A DNA stretch of 64,000 nt from Melitaea cinxia (GCF_905220565.1 NC_059408.1:5580508-5644507), one strand, 5' to 3'; counted from the first letter of the stretch, positions 1 to 12,804 are shown. Numbers and translations are program-made. The notes: a model not told the origin generated them from the letters alone.

Positions 1-1360
1 GTTTACCGCTTGACATGAGATGTCGATTTATAATGTTCGCGGTAAGAGACACGCGATGAAAAAAACCTATTTTTTGCAAAACAAAACTTGATTATCTGAA
101 ATCATTTTTTTCATCAGACTAATACTCAAAAGTATTTTTCGTTTCATAATACGTTTAATAAAATTCGATTAAGGTTATCTTTTAAAAAACACAGTGATTA
201 ATATTATTCATGAATAGAAAATTAACCATAATGGGCTTTCATGAAAAAGTTTTTGGAATCAAGTGTTTACTGAAATATCATAAAATATTACGAGTACAAT
301 GGTCCAAAATAGGTACTAGAGTTTAAAAATATTTTTTTTTATCTCAGTGAGAGTACAAAGGAGATCTTTTTTTTTCAAACATATTCAGAAAACAAAAGTT
401 AAATTGAGTTGTTTACGTATTTGTTGTAAAAACGATTACGAAAACAATTTATAATAAAAATATGCAAATTATTCATGAAATTTTTTTAGGGTATGTATGA
501 AAATTTATTCAAATTTACCGTAATGTATAACGGGTCTCTGACAAGCAATTTTTAATAAATATTTTTAAACGAAGACACAGTACAGAATGATAAGAGTTAG
601 ACATCAAGTTAATTTTTTTGTTTCATTTAATTAAGTTGTTTTATGAACTAATTATATATGAAAGTCATGGTAACTTTTGATTGTATAAACTTTTAAAAGA
701 CTACAAATATTATACTATAAAATTATATTATTATAACAACGTCGGGGCCAGCACTTTTTGATTTGAAATTGTAATTACATTATTATAACTACGTCGGGCT
801 TGAGATTTTGGAATAGAAAATGTAAACACTAATGATCAGGTCATGTAAAAAGTTTTGTATACGATTTACAAATAATTGTTATCAGCGAGTATCGAAGTGA
901 TGGCAGTCAGAAAACAAAAATAACGGCTAGTTGTTATGATTTCAGCGTTATTTCGTTGTCTATTCAAATTGAATAAGAGAGAAAGTTATTTTACAAGGTA
1001 CTTACACAAATTTCATTTGTATATTTTTACCATCCTGTTACAATATGATGTCGTTTAATTTTTTTATAATTAATACCTTTATAAGAAAATATTGATATTA
1101 ATTAACAGTTAAATTTAAATGCTATTTAAATTTTAAAATGAACACTAAATCACATGGCAGAATACCCACAAATCATTTAAATAAAGTATATTGTATCGTA
1201 AAACAATTCAGTCTGAGCTCTGATTATGAGAAACGGTTACAATCAAACAAAAACCAATTATATTGGCTTAAGTTTAATAGCTTTGAAGTCAATTTCTTAA
1301 ATACCGTTCGTCATAAAGTTATTTTATAGGTGAAATTTTTAATTAGGAATTTTTTCGTAT
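1..1360. other. AT-rich DNA, no gene recognised
   Basis: No coding stretch, RNA gene or recognisable repeat was found. Around 730-800 a short motif (ATAAC-ACGTCGGG) occurs twice about 60 bases apart, suggesting an old degenerate duplication. Confidence 0.5.
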
Positions 1361-1368
1361 ATGTCGAA

Positions 1369-1375
1369 TATAAAT
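1369..1375 (+). promoter_or_regulatory. possible TATA box of the 1449 exon
   Basis: TATAAAT lies about 75 bases upstream of the ATG at 1449. No clear initiator (TCAKTY) sits 25-35 bases downstream, so this is suggestive only. Confidence 0.25.
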
Positions 1376-1448
1376 GGCGCTACTATAACGATGATTGGAA
1401 CACATATTTACAGCAATTCGATGTAACAAGTTAAATCTTTGAGTTACA

Positions 1449-1515
1449 ATGTATATGGTAAAACTACAGCTCCAAATCGTTTTTCTGATCTCTGCGGTTG
1501 TCTGTGTAATCCAAG
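1449..1515 (+). CDS. orphan signal-peptide exon (candidate first exon)
   Basis: The ATG at 1449 opens 22 codons plus one base. The sequence is a short polar start followed by a hydrophobic core (IVFLISAVVCVI), which is the shape of a secretion signal, and it runs into a donor GTAAAG at 1516. The splice phase is 1, the same as the signal-peptide exon of the Kazal gene at 25905. I searched the following plus strand by eye and found no Cys-rich phase-1 exon before 28716. It could be the first exon of an unseen or lost paralogue, an alternative far first exon of the Kazal gene, or chance. A possible TATA box lies upstream. There is no product call beyond 'secreted protein, N-terminus'. Confidence 0.35.
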
Positions 1516-2401
1516 GTAAAGATTTATTGAGGATAAGAACCAAAATTTGAACTATAGGTATGTAGAAAAAGTATTAGAATTACCACGGGTCACGACATAA
1601 CAAGACATAACTTGATAAGGCATCAAGATTGGGTACCATCAATCAATTATATTAATTATAAATAATAATTATAAAACTGCTATTTATTAACGCTTGTAAT
1701 TTATAAAGTTTCAGTTTAAAGCCATGAGTTATATTCTAATGAAAACTACCAATTCTTCGATGATATTGTTATTTATTCTCGATAAATCGATGATATGCGA
1801 TGATAAGTATTGTTTAATTTCGATCATAGGTTAGTGTCAATGCTAACATGTGGTAAATATGTACATCCTTTTTATTTCCATTTATTTTTATTTTATTGCA
1901 TCTACCCGCATATTTTATCCATGATCCGGTTAAAGATGTTCGTAAAAGGACAAAACGGCGCGATCGTGCAGTTATAATAAACATTTATCATTAATAATAT
2001 ATTTTAGAATTATACTTATACCTAATATTGCGTTCGTATATAATATTATGTTTTTTATTTACTTCTGAAGAATTTCGAAATCGTCTTTGGTATATTCTAT
2101 TTCTAAGAAGTTTTTGATATTAATAGAATTTCCAGGCAATTTGTTGTAATCAAAGATTTAGAATAGTAGAGTGATCTATTAGAAGGCAAAACTACATTTG
2201 TGGTTAGTTTCTATAATTTATTCATCTATATACTCTGTCTTCTAGAGACATAATTTTGGCACATTCAGAAAAGGGGCTTATGTCAGACCCTTATCTCTAG
2301 TGAACACAATTGATAGATAAGAAGTTACGAACAGACCGTTTGTTTATAGTAAATGTCTGTTAATGTGTAAATCGTTGATTCTTTTACCGGTATACATATA
2401 A

Positions 2402-2447
2402 CCCACGGGAAAAGAGGCTATATTCTTTATTGACGTAGCCACACAGC
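2402..2447 (-). repeat. 5' fragment of short RTE-tailed retroposon
   Basis: The CCACGGGAA...GTAGCCACACAGC stretch matches, in reverse, the first 45 or so bases of the short retroposon that is complete at 8892-9216. Everything downstream in element sense is missing. Confidence 0.6.
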
Positions 2448-2590
2448 AGAGGCTGAATTCGATTTTAAAAATTAAGTTCCAAGTTAATTTTATCTTATTA
2501 AATACAATTCAAACATTAAGTCCAAACTAAAACGAAGTTATAACTTCGCCTTGATTGCAACGAATTTACTTCTAGGTTACGTCACTTGTA

Positions 2591-2879
2591 TTTTTTTTAT
2601 GCCACTAGGTCGGCAAACAAGCGTACGGCTCACCTGATGGTAAGAGATTACCATAGCTTATAGACGCCGGCAACACCAGAAGCATCACAAGCGCGTTGCC
2701 GACCCAATCCCCAATCCCCCTCAGGATCTCTCTCTGGTCACCTTACTCACCAACAGGAACACAATACTGCTTGAAAGCAGTATTATTTAGCTGTGATCTT
2801 CTGTAAGGTCAAGGTACTACCCCAGTCGGGCTGCTCCATATTTTGAGCAGGAAATTCCTGCTGTGCCCTACATCAGTTA
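2591..2879 (-). repeat. poly-A retroposon (~290 bp), near full length
   Basis: Read on the minus strand it starts with a TAACTGA-like end, contains the AGGAATTTCCTGCTC and AGAAGATCACAG blocks, and ends with GGTGAGCCGT...GTTTGCCGACC, a TGRCATA motif and a poly-A run. The same unit recurs at 26.9, 29.3, 42.7, 49.4 and 52.8 kb. It has no ORF of its own. A SINE or a LINE 3' end are both possible. Confidence 0.75.
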
Positions 2880-4462
2880 AAGGTGTGTCAGTGTCCACGT
2901 CTCTCTCTACTGTTTACTTTTATAAAAGTAGTCTTTGACAACAGAACCTTTATATTGCGCTTACTTATAATTTAAATCGAAACACTGTTACAGTAAAAAA
3001 AAAGTGGATTTGGTAAAAAATCAAATATCTAGACCACGACATTTGTAATTTGCCGCAAGCTTCAAGCCTTTCCAAACGCTTGTGTAAGATGGAAGTACCA
3101 AAAATCGATTGCAAAAGAAGACTTCACGAACTTAATTAAGAAATTGATTCCAATTCTAGGCATAATTAAACAAAAAAATGTATATATTATAGAACAATTG
3201 ATTGATAAATGAATAGTGGCAGCAAAAAATTGTTTTTCATTTTTATGCAAGAATCAAGAGGAACACACATCAATTTGTCAATACTATAAATTCATCCAAC
3301 CTTGAAAAAATATACGCTAACGCTTGCGGCAAAGCTCTTTTGATTTGCATCAAAAAGTCGACCGTAATTCGACCAACCGAATTCGATCAAATGGTCCATA
3401 CTAGCCTACACAAGCAAAACGAAGCGCTCCATCCACGCTGTTGAATTTTAATTGACCAATAGTAAGAACTCGGCATAAAACTTACACGTATTTTTTTTAA
3501 CAATGGAAACATAAAACAATAATTCAAAACAAGGTAATAAAATTAATATAATTATACATTGGGTCATTAAGATCGTCGACAAAAAATTATATGTAGTTAA
3601 AATTTGTCTTTGATTTACAAAATTTACACACATTTTATTTCTTTTATATACATATAGTATACATATTTACTCGTACCTCGAGGATATACAGTAAGGATAT
3701 CAATATTAACTATTTTATTATTTTTTTATTTTTATATAATAAACTATGTTACATTTATCTCATTTATATTATGACTATTGAAATCAAAACCGTAAAAGTA
3801 TTATTATTTTAATTTTTATAAAAATTTGTCTCTCCGAGAAGATAAATTTCTGTACTCCAGTGCTAAGTGTATATTATGAATATCAATACATATAGTAAAA
3901 ATGTAACGGATCGCTGTCTGTACATGGAAGATATATGAGAAAAAATATTATTGGGACCTTTATCAACGCAAATAGCACCCAAAACAATGATTGTTAGAAA
4001 TTTTGTCTGTTTGTCTTTGGGCTTGTGCACGCTAATCTCAGAAACGACATACCTGATTTTGATGTGGTTTTCACTAATATATTGTGGTAAGCTTCACTTA
4101 ACATTTTGTCAATTGTTTTTGTCAATCGGTTCATAAATAAAAAAGTTACAAAAGAGGCGCAGACAGGAAAAACCACGAAAGAAATTAAATTATGTCTCAT
4201 AAATGTCGATATTACCACGAAATCTAATAAAAAACATACCTATCGTTGTACGCCTATTAGAGTTAAATATAAATTTACGTAACATTGTTATGATATTAAT
4301 ATTAATGTTTATTCATTTTTGAAAATGTAAATTCTATTATGAAACGGAGTTACTGAAGGGCAGAGTTTTTATTTATAGTATAGCTGATGGAACAACATTA
4401 ATATTGTTTATTTTATTTACAGGTTTCGCAATATATTTATCTCAATTTGCTTATATTCATTT
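2880..4462. other. intergenic DNA, nothing recognised
   Basis: Only short unconvincing ORFs and AT-rich sequence are seen here. Confidence 0.45.
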
Positions 4463-4470
4463 ATTTTAGC

Positions 4471-4784
4471 CAGGGCCGGACCGTAAGTTTAGGTGGGCCT
4501 GGGCTTATACTACTTAGGCCTTTTAGGCCTTAGGCCTAATTTGACCACGATTAAGATGAATGTGTAATGGCAGCCGAACATTTTAACTGTCAGTTCAAAT
4601 TACCAACACCTGAACATAAACTTGAATTAAGTGAATTGAATAGGTTTGATTAATTGTAGGATTCGCAGCGCTGCAAACCATACGAACTGTTTAATTTAAA
4701 AAAATATAGATTCTTTCGCATTGTTGGCTATTTTTAACTTTGACTTGACTTAGCTGGGGGCCAAAGAGGGTAGATCCGGACCTG
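4471..4784. mobile_element. hAT-like MITE (314 bp)
   Basis: The ends are CAGGGCCGGACC and, inverted, CAGGTCCGGATC (10 of 12 match). The element is flanked by the 8-bp direct repeat ATTTTAGC at 4463-4470 and 4785-4792. CAGG-type termini and 8-bp duplications are typical of hAT elements. There is no transposase. The interior has a short GGCCTTTTAGGCCTTAGGCCT palindromic patch. Confidence 0.8.
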
Positions 4785-5838
4785 ATTTTAGCATTTTCAG
4801 CAACTGTCTTGTCAGTAAACGCCATTTTTCAGTCTTAAACTCTGGATCAAAAAGACTTTACTTACCGAACTTATAAGTCAAATAACAAAATTCTATCAAA
4901 AATTTAAATTCGACATCTCTGATCTTATCATTCTATTGTAGTACGTCATACGAATACCTGGAATAATATTAATTTAATTAATATTTAATTATTTCATTTA
5001 CAACATTTTTAACTTGAGACTAAATACTAGCTTAGTTGAGCATTCATAGTTAATAATTTGACATTTTCAAAATAAATACTATTTCAATTGTTTCTCATAG
5101 GGGTTGTCTGTGTCTATTTTTAGATTTAAATATAACTTAGGATCACTATTAGTGATAAAACCGCCTTTGCACTTTTTTTAGTTAGAATATTGTTATCATC
5201 CTTATGTAATTCGAAGTTTGCAATAAATTATGAAATAAATAAAATGTGTTAAGTTTGATACATTATTTTGAATCAGAAATATATGCTTACAATAATTTAT
5301 TATATTTTACACCGGGAAAACCACATCATTCGTACAGTTGTAATACGTAACTTTCTTATTTTTAAGTATGTAATTTTACACTTCCTACTTGGGAAAATAC
5401 AGACTTAATTGCAAACGGAAGCTAGTGCTAAATATTTGCATTCGTACTACACAGGTGGTAATGATTTTTGATCGAATTTCTAAATGGTAATCTTAGCAGT
5501 AACAAGTTTTTCATTTACTAATTATTATTTTCATAATAAATTCTTATTAAATGATAAAACGATTTGTATTTTCTCAGCATTTAAACTATGGGAACAATTA
5601 ACTTTTTACAACAATTGCAAATTCATTAATCGTATTTACTGAATATTAAAACAAATTAGGTTTTACCCAGTTTTATTAAAATAGTTAAGCAAACAGTAGT
5701 TATAAATGTCATAGTATTTAGTTTAACTACATATCTTCTATCTTAAAATTATTCATATTTTTTATGTATAATATATGTTATTCTGTACACGTTACTTTTG
5801 ATATTGTTTTATGACTTATCTGTAGTCTACTAATTTTT

Positions 5839-5951
5839 TCGGTTACAGCACAGGCTAATAGCCGTTATGCTGGCGGTCGCAGGTTCGATCCCCATGGCAT
5901 GACATGGCATACATTTGTATTGACCATACCTACAGATGTTTGTCGTGGTCT
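5839..5951 (+). repeat. Metulj-type SINE, 5' fragment
   Basis: GGTTACAGCACAGG, then a B box GGTTCGATCCCC, then ATTTGTATTGACCATACC and a GTTTGTCGTGGTCTG block follow the tRNA-derived head of the SINE that is full length at 61606. The copy is diverged and stops after about 110 bases. Confidence 0.65.
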
Positions 5952-6797
5952 GTAATAAATAATTTTTATCTCAAGTTAATTTCTTGCTGTGTTCTAGCTC
6001 AGTTAGTGTTTCTGGACCCCAGATACAGGAGTAAGTCCTAGTAGTCTATTGAGGGTGAGGCGCATATTTCTAGTTAAAAAACGTGTTTTTAATAAGCAAT
6101 CGTGTTAACAAAAACTACATGATAAGTCTCTATTGCATCTAAATTAAGGAATATATTATTTAAAAAGTATACAATACATATTGGATAAAATGGGAATAAA
6201 TGAAACATTTATATTTAAAACTATATTAGGCTGGGACACATCCTAATTGTTATTAATTATCAAATACGAAATCAGACGAAATTGCCATACTTACAATAAA
6301 GATAAGCCAGGAATTGAACGAAGTCTGTTTACTAGAAGTGTTGAGCCATTTTTGTTAACTGATTTTGAACGTTTTGTACTTAAACCTACGCATGTCTGCG
6401 ATCAGACAATGTTATATAATATAATGATAAGTGGTTATAGATTTGATAGTTGGTATACAGCCCAAAACATATTCTGCGTACCTCGAAGAAGCGTATTAAC
6501 AGTAGTTTTAAATTTTAATTAGATAGTAGATTAGAACAGCCAGTGCTATGACCGCTGTGTCAACGCGTAGTGGAATTCATGTACGCCTTCTATCATTATG
6601 TATTATACAAAGAGAGTTTTCATCCGGGTAATTTTCGCTATAATTATATATGCCGTGTTTGCAAAACATTATGTTAGTTCTTGCAGCAATAACAACCGTG
6701 CAAATTAAGCTTTGCGTGTGACTTTTGTGTGACTATTGTGAACTTATTGCCTCGATTTAGCGTGAAAGCTAATCATCATAGTTTATTTGTATTCATT

Positions 6798-6843
6798 ATT
6801 ATAATACAATCAATTCCATAAATTATAATACAATCAATTCCAT
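6798..6843. repeat. 24-bp tandem duplication
   Basis: Two identical 22-base segments (each ending CAATCAATTCCAT) lie at 6798-6819 and 6822-6843. Confidence 0.8.
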
Positions 6844-8148
6844 TAATAAGAGAGGTATAAAGTTTTATAATTTTAAATATGTAAGTGCTTTATACTTAAG
6901 TGCTCATAAAGTGCAATATTTCACAAGCAATTACAACGCTATCAGCCGAAAATGTAGAAATTAATTTATGCTCTGATTAAAGTAACTGGTCAGATATTAA
7001 CTTAATAATACCTTTTTAAGAATCTTTTATCTGTCAAACATAATTATTTGGTGTTGATAAATGACAAGTTTGATTATATTTTATGAGTATAGATAATTTA
7101 TCATTGTTAATATTTTACCTAAATTTATTTTTATTTTTTGTTACTTATATAAGATAAAACAATTTTCCTTGTATTAATACGTACAAAATCTTGACACACT
7201 TCTTTGAAATTTATGTCAAATGTTATGAACACTAAATTGGGGAAAACCACATTTTGATAATTTTGTATAATACATCTATTCAAATATTATAAAGCTAAAT
7301 AAATTGTTTGTAAGTTTATTTTTTGTTTCAACGCTAAGCTCAGGAGAACGGTTAGAAAAAAAAGTTGTCTATAGGCTAGGCTTTATAGTTCTTTGCTTGG
7401 TCAAAAATGACCGGGAAATAAAATTTCAGTACCGATTTTTTCGGTACTTTCGGGGACTTTATTTTAATAACGCAATTCGTACTAAAGCGAACTAGTGATG
7501 CCAACTAGCTATCCACGTGATGAGATCAATAACGTGTTCCGAATAAAAGGCTGCTATGGTAACAACATGACGGTGGAACTATCTCAACGAGCTCTTTAGA
7601 AATCTTCCCACTGTAGATATAGTAAAAAGTCATGTAGTATCTTCGTCTCTATGGAGAGACGAAAGGATACCTAAAGATCATAAACGACATTACGAACTGC
7701 CTGTCTTTGATGGAGTCTAGGAGTTGTAATTTATATTGCATTACACACTCAAAAGTCCAACAATATTCTACACAGGGTCAGATCTGCGAAGAAGAAGTCA
7801 GTTTCCCAATGCGAAACATTGTCTGGCGCTGTTCAGTACCATGAACTTTTTAGCAGCCAATTTGGCATTATATTAAATGTATTTTTTAACTTTTTTTAAG
7901 GATATTACTTACACGAGATTTATTACTCTAATAAGAAGTAATTTGCATTAAAGCCCATTAAAAATTGATAGATTGAGATTTTACTTCATTTTTTTCCATT
8001 TTTTACAATTGTGACACCGGGTATTTTATCTAAATTATGTCGATTTAGTGCAAATTGTGTGAGCCATAAATATTTAAAGATTAACGTTATACAAAAAAGT
8101 GAATGGAGAAATTCCATTGCTAATTATACGTATATTTTATAAGTATTG

Positions 8149-8223
8149 ACGCGTTAGTGCAACGGTTACAGCACTGGTTTGTGGCTGTTACGCTAACAGT
8201 TTCGGGTTCACATGCACATGCCA
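8149..8223 (+). repeat. Metulj-type SINE head fragment
   Basis: GACGCGTTAGTGCAACGGTTACAGC (A-box region) and a decayed B box (GGGTTCACATGC) match the tRNA-like head only. Confidence 0.6.
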
Positions 8224-8795
8224 CCCTAGTAATTACAACAAACATATACATATATACACATGTATAAAATATATAAGTCTTAGTAAATAAAAGATAAAAC
8301 GCTTCAATAGTGCTTAAACACAATCAAAGCGATCACATAAAGTTGTCAACTGTGATTGATCGTCTCGGGGGTGTTTTGCCATCTCTAGACATCTCTAAAT
8401 AAAAATCAACCCATGAAAACAAAGTTTCAAAACGCGTAAGAACACTTATTTAGCATCAGGGGTTAATAAATCAAGTCGATGTTCCAATGTAATACAAAAT
8501 AGGATAAGTTTCAATAAAAGAAAAACGTTTTCCTACGTTTATGTCGTAAGACCATCGATTGATTGATTTGAAAACTTCGTGAAAGTAGAATTACTTGATT
8601 GATGAGTTTTCTGGTGTTGGACTATTCACAATTCAACAGTTTATACTTTATTTTAAATGATACTGTATGTGCTGTTTGTGTAAATAATCTTAGCTAATTA
8701 CTAAACCAAGTAAGTAAGTTATTAATATCCAATAAAACTACTTTTAAACGTAAATAAGGCAAATAGCATTTAAGGCAACCTTTAACTTTAACATT

Positions 8796-9463
8796 GACAT
8801 TTGACACGCGTTCGCGCAACGATCGTTGCGGGTTCGATCCCCGCACATGACAAACATTTGTACCATTGTATTTTGGCCATACAGGTGTTTGTGCTGTGTG
8901 GCTACGGCACTAAAGAATTTAGCCACCCCCTCTCTTCCCGTGGGTGTCGTAAGAGGCGACTAAGGGATAACAAGGTTCCACAACCACCTTGGAACTTAAG
9001 AAGCCGACCGATGGCGGGATAACCATCCAACTGCTGGCTTTGAAATACACAGGCTGAAGACGGGCAGCAGCGTGTTCGGTGCGACAAAGCCGGCCCTGCG
9101 GTCACCAACCCGCCTGCCCAGCGTGGTGACTATGGGCAAAACACATGAGTTCACGTTATTTTTGGCGTCAACTTGTGGAGGCCTATGTCCAGCAGTGGAC
9201 TGTATAGGCTGTAATGATACAGGTGTTTGCCGTGGTCTAGGTGTTTGTGCAGTCCTTGTGGGTCTCCCCATCGTGCCTCGGAGAGCACGTTAAGCCGTCG
9301 GTCCCGGTTGTTATCATGTACACCTGATAACGATCGTTACTCATAGTAGGGAATATATCCGCCAACCCGCATTGGAGCAGCATGGTGGATTAAGCTCTGA
9401 TCCTTCCTACATGGGGTAAGAGTCCTATGCCCAGTATTGGGATATTACAGGCTGAAGCGTAAG
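8796..9463 (+). mobile_element. Metulj-type SINE split by a second retroposon
   Basis: The SINE is flanked by the 13-bp duplication TAACTTTAACATT at 8783-8795 and 9464-9476. The head has the GCGCAACG A-box region, lacks about 45 bases, and continues with B box GGTTCGATCCC. The body is broken at 8892 by another element and resumes at 9217, running to the GGCTGAAGCGT terminus. Without the insert it would be about 330 bases. Confidence 0.85.
8892..9216 (+). mobile_element. short RTE-tailed retroposon, complete (325 bp)
   Basis: Flanked by the 13-bp duplication ATACAGGTGTTTG (8879-8891 and 9217-9229), which is SINE sequence. It starts GCTGTGTGGCTACGGCAC, carries the AAGAGGCGACTAAGGGATAAC block, a conserved hairpin region near the GGGCAGCAG loop, and ends with CCTATGTCCAGCAGTGGACT plus TATAGGCTGTAATG. 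That last block is shared with the 3' ends of RTE-like LINEs in this window (for example 55.1 kb). I read it as a non-autonomous element using an RTE tail. Confidence 0.85.
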
Positions 9464-9479
9464 TAACTTTAACATTAAA

Positions 9480-10840
9480 TATTTAATGCATTTCTAAACA
9501 AATCTACACAGACCATAATGATAATAAATTTTACAGGGATGACACCTGGATATTAACCAAAAGTACCAAATTAAAAAAATCCTCTCCAACTTAAAAAAAA
9601 AAATGATCTAAAAACGTTTATTTAAATTTCTTCCCAACGTGTTTTATTTCAATAACACAAGGAAAAATTTAATTAAACCATTAATAACGAGACGTCATAT
9701 AAAAAGTTTAGTTCCATCCTAGCTTCAATTACAGACCGCTTAGGGTCTGCGATTCTTAAGATTCTTGCTCCAACTTCTACTTAGGCCGAACTTTTTCTTG
9801 AAGTTATTTTTACTTTTGCACGGAATAAAATTATTGCTTTAATTTTCAATATTAATTCGCTCTTATTTTGAAACCAGTTATAAAGATAGATATGAAATAT
9901 TACGTTTTATGTGCGTTAGAAATCTGCCTGTTATAGTTTTGTATACATTAAATTGTGTTAGCAAGTACTCGACGTGATAAAAGTAAATCTCCTAAAGGCA
10001 TAGAGACTGGTAATTACTATCACTTCCTTAGAGAGTACAAAAATATTATCAGATTATTTTTCTTTAGTGGTAATACAAGTTTTTATAATTATAGATTATA
10101 ATACAAAGTTAATGAAATATCAAAAATAATAAAGATAGTCAGTGAAAACACATAAAACCAATTTAAATAAAAACCTTTCTCTTTCTCTAGACATAATAAT
10201 AACTAATATGGCATCACATTTGTTCTGTTAGAATATAACGAAAATCCAAGTATTTTACTAACACTTGTTCTATCCAGTGACCTGTTTATATTCAAATCAT
10301 TCACGTCACGTTAGCTATTATTCATTCCTATGAAGTATTATAATTTCCGGTCCACAATAAATCTAATCGTCGAATAGTAAATATGAATTTTTGTTTTTCT
10401 CTTCGGTCCATATAACAACATTTTCACTCTGAAGCTTTAAAATAGTTTATCTTATCTTGTTTGAACCATTGTTTCCGAGATTTATCCTATAATATTTCTC
10501 AACGAGATTAATGCGCTTAAGTTTCTGAATAAATCTTTCTCGACTAGAAGCTGCCATGCTGCTGGTCGTTTGAAATCGAAATAGATACAATTCAAACAAT
10601 ATATTGTTTCATTACAATTTTAATTCAGTTATGAATAAAATTTATTTTACCATCTGTTTCAGTATGATGAGTATTCAGTATAAAATTTTTAAAACTTTTA
10701 AGCACATCTTAAAGAAATATAGTAATTAGTATCGTATAGTAAATTCATACAATTCTTGCGATTAAATAAGTTTAATCACTACTTAAATTTTAATTTCTTT
10801 TCGTGCAACTCGGCGTTAGTCTTTTAAATACATTAAAAAC
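9480..10840. other. intergenic DNA, nothing recognised
   Basis: AT-rich sequence with no repeat or exon that I can support. Confidence 0.45.
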
Positions 10841-10846
10841 GCTTAA

Positions 10847-12055
10847 GAGCCATTTCACAATTTTACGCTCTGCAAGTTTAGGTAAATTTGGTCGCATCGC
10901 GCGAGTCGTACGAGCCGCGCGCTCTTTGTGCTAGTACGTATAGTGTGACAACCAAAAGACCATCGTGATCATTTTCTGATGTATAATAAAAATTATAACT
11001 ATGGTATAAAATGTTTTTTACATAATTAATTTGTTAAAAATTTCAAGTATGTTATATAACAACAGTCAATAAATTTAAAATAAAATTAAAAAAATCAATT
11101 TTATGAAACAATTTTTTTAAATTGATTTAGTTTTTTCAGTTTACGAATGAATCTAATATTTACGATATGAATAAAAAAGCATTTAATGACATCGACACCG
11201 ACAAACATATTAATTAACAAATAACAAGACAAACAGATTGAAATGCCTATTTGTATTGATAGTGTGAGAAAAGAAAATTAAATTATACATTTGTTTACAG
11301 AAATTATCATTATATTATTTTACAGTCATTTTCGTAATATGTTTATTTTATTTATATTTTATTATGAAAGTATCAAATGCGTTTTATCCGCTATAACAAC
11401 AGGCGCTTGGCGCGTGTGAGCGAAAGAGACGGCTGCGCAGAATTTGGCGTGGACCTTACCTCTAAGAGCGCTAGCGCTCGACTGATTTACCGGGCTTGAT
11501 GCGTGGCAATATATACTATCTTTTTATTATTTAATATAAAATGTATTAAAAATAATTACATCTTTTAATTATTTTTTTTTGTATTCCTTAATGATGTAAG
11601 TTTACTTTGATGAAGATAGTTCGTTAAAATTTCTTAGTTTTCTAAGAGAAATATCGCTTTTAAAATTGTACTTATTTGGAAAATATTCGTAACTTTAAAT
11701 TTTTTTTATCGTTTAATAGAGATACAAATGGAATAAAAATCTATAATAGTGGACAACAAAATTATATTCCACATATTATGATATTTTTTTAAAATGGTTT
11801 CAACGTAGAGGTTATTGAAAAGTAGGACTTCAAAGTATACATTGCGACCGTTTACCCAGGGAGGAGGCTGATGAAAAGGTTAATAATTTTATACACATAA
11901 TATAAATCAAAATTCTGATCTGACTATGGACTACAACAAAGGTTGCTCTATTATATTTCAAGAATATAAATTACATTATTGCATCCAACACTGAGATTAA
12001 CGACGTCAAAATATTACAATTTCGCGGATTGTTACCGATTTTTGTGAAATGGCTC
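10847..12055. mobile_element. TTAA-flanked inverted-repeat DNA element (1.2 kb)
   Basis: A TTAA occurs at both ends (10843-10846, 12056-12059). The termini GAGCCATTTCACAA and TTGTGAAATGGCTC are perfect inverted repeats; counting flanks, CTTAAGAGCCATTTCACAA repeats over 19 bases. TTAA duplication is used by piggyBac and Sola3-type transposons. The ends do not start CCC, so typical piggyBac is less likely. No transposase ORF is present. Confidence 0.7.
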
Positions 12056-12727
12056 TTAAGGAAAATTATTTGAGAGAAACATCAAAATATTTTTATGTAT
12101 ATGAATGGATTAGTAAGCGTAAGTTAATAATTGTGTTTACTGGCAAACGAAAAAAACCGACTTCAATTACATCGACAAGTAATACAACGTAGGTAGACGA
12201 AAAAATAGTCAAGTAAATACACATTATCAAACATTAGGGTAAAACCGGGATAGATGCCTCACTTTTTGAAATAGTCATCTAATTTTAAAAATATGATTTT
12301 TATACGAATAATTTTTATTAATGTAGCTAGCTCAATCCTTTATGTTGAATTATGACTATTTTTTTTCAACCTAACTAATGCAGATTAAGCAGAAATTAGC
12401 TTTTCGTGAACCCTTTTTTTTGAGGATAGATGCCTACCTATATGGATAGTTGCCCCGCCATGAAAATAGTGAGTAGGATAGATGCCCTTTAAACCGTGTA
12501 AACGAAAAACCCAAACCAAATGTTAGGTTAAGTTAGGTTAGTTCTACTCCTAAAACATTGATTGTCTCCAAGAAACATGGGCCATAGCAATGAAAAAAAT
12601 TTGTGTTTTTTTTATATCTTTTAATTGTTATAATTAGAATATAATTTTTATATCACACAGATTACTATACCTAATTAAATTTTTAGAGCTTTTGTTCAAC
12701 TAAAATATAAATTCTTAAGTTTCAACA

Positions 12728-12729
<2 letters not shown>

Positions 12730-12804
<75 letters not shown>
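12730..12804. repeat. (TA)n microsatellite
   Basis: About 37 uninterrupted TA units inside the TA-flanked element. Confidence 0.95.

Noticed and set aside
6247..6522. 91-codon plus-strand ORF
   Set aside because: No signal peptide, domain or splice site; composition is that of random AT-rich sequence.
7428..7448. Perfect 8-bp hairpin AGTACCGA/TCGGTACT with T5 loop
   Set aside because: Isolated, with no gene or element around it; expected by chance at this scale.
12523..12545. GTTAGGTTAAGTTAGGTTAG, similar to the insect telomere repeat TTAGG
   Set aside because: Only about three imperfect units inside a transposable element; no telomeric array.
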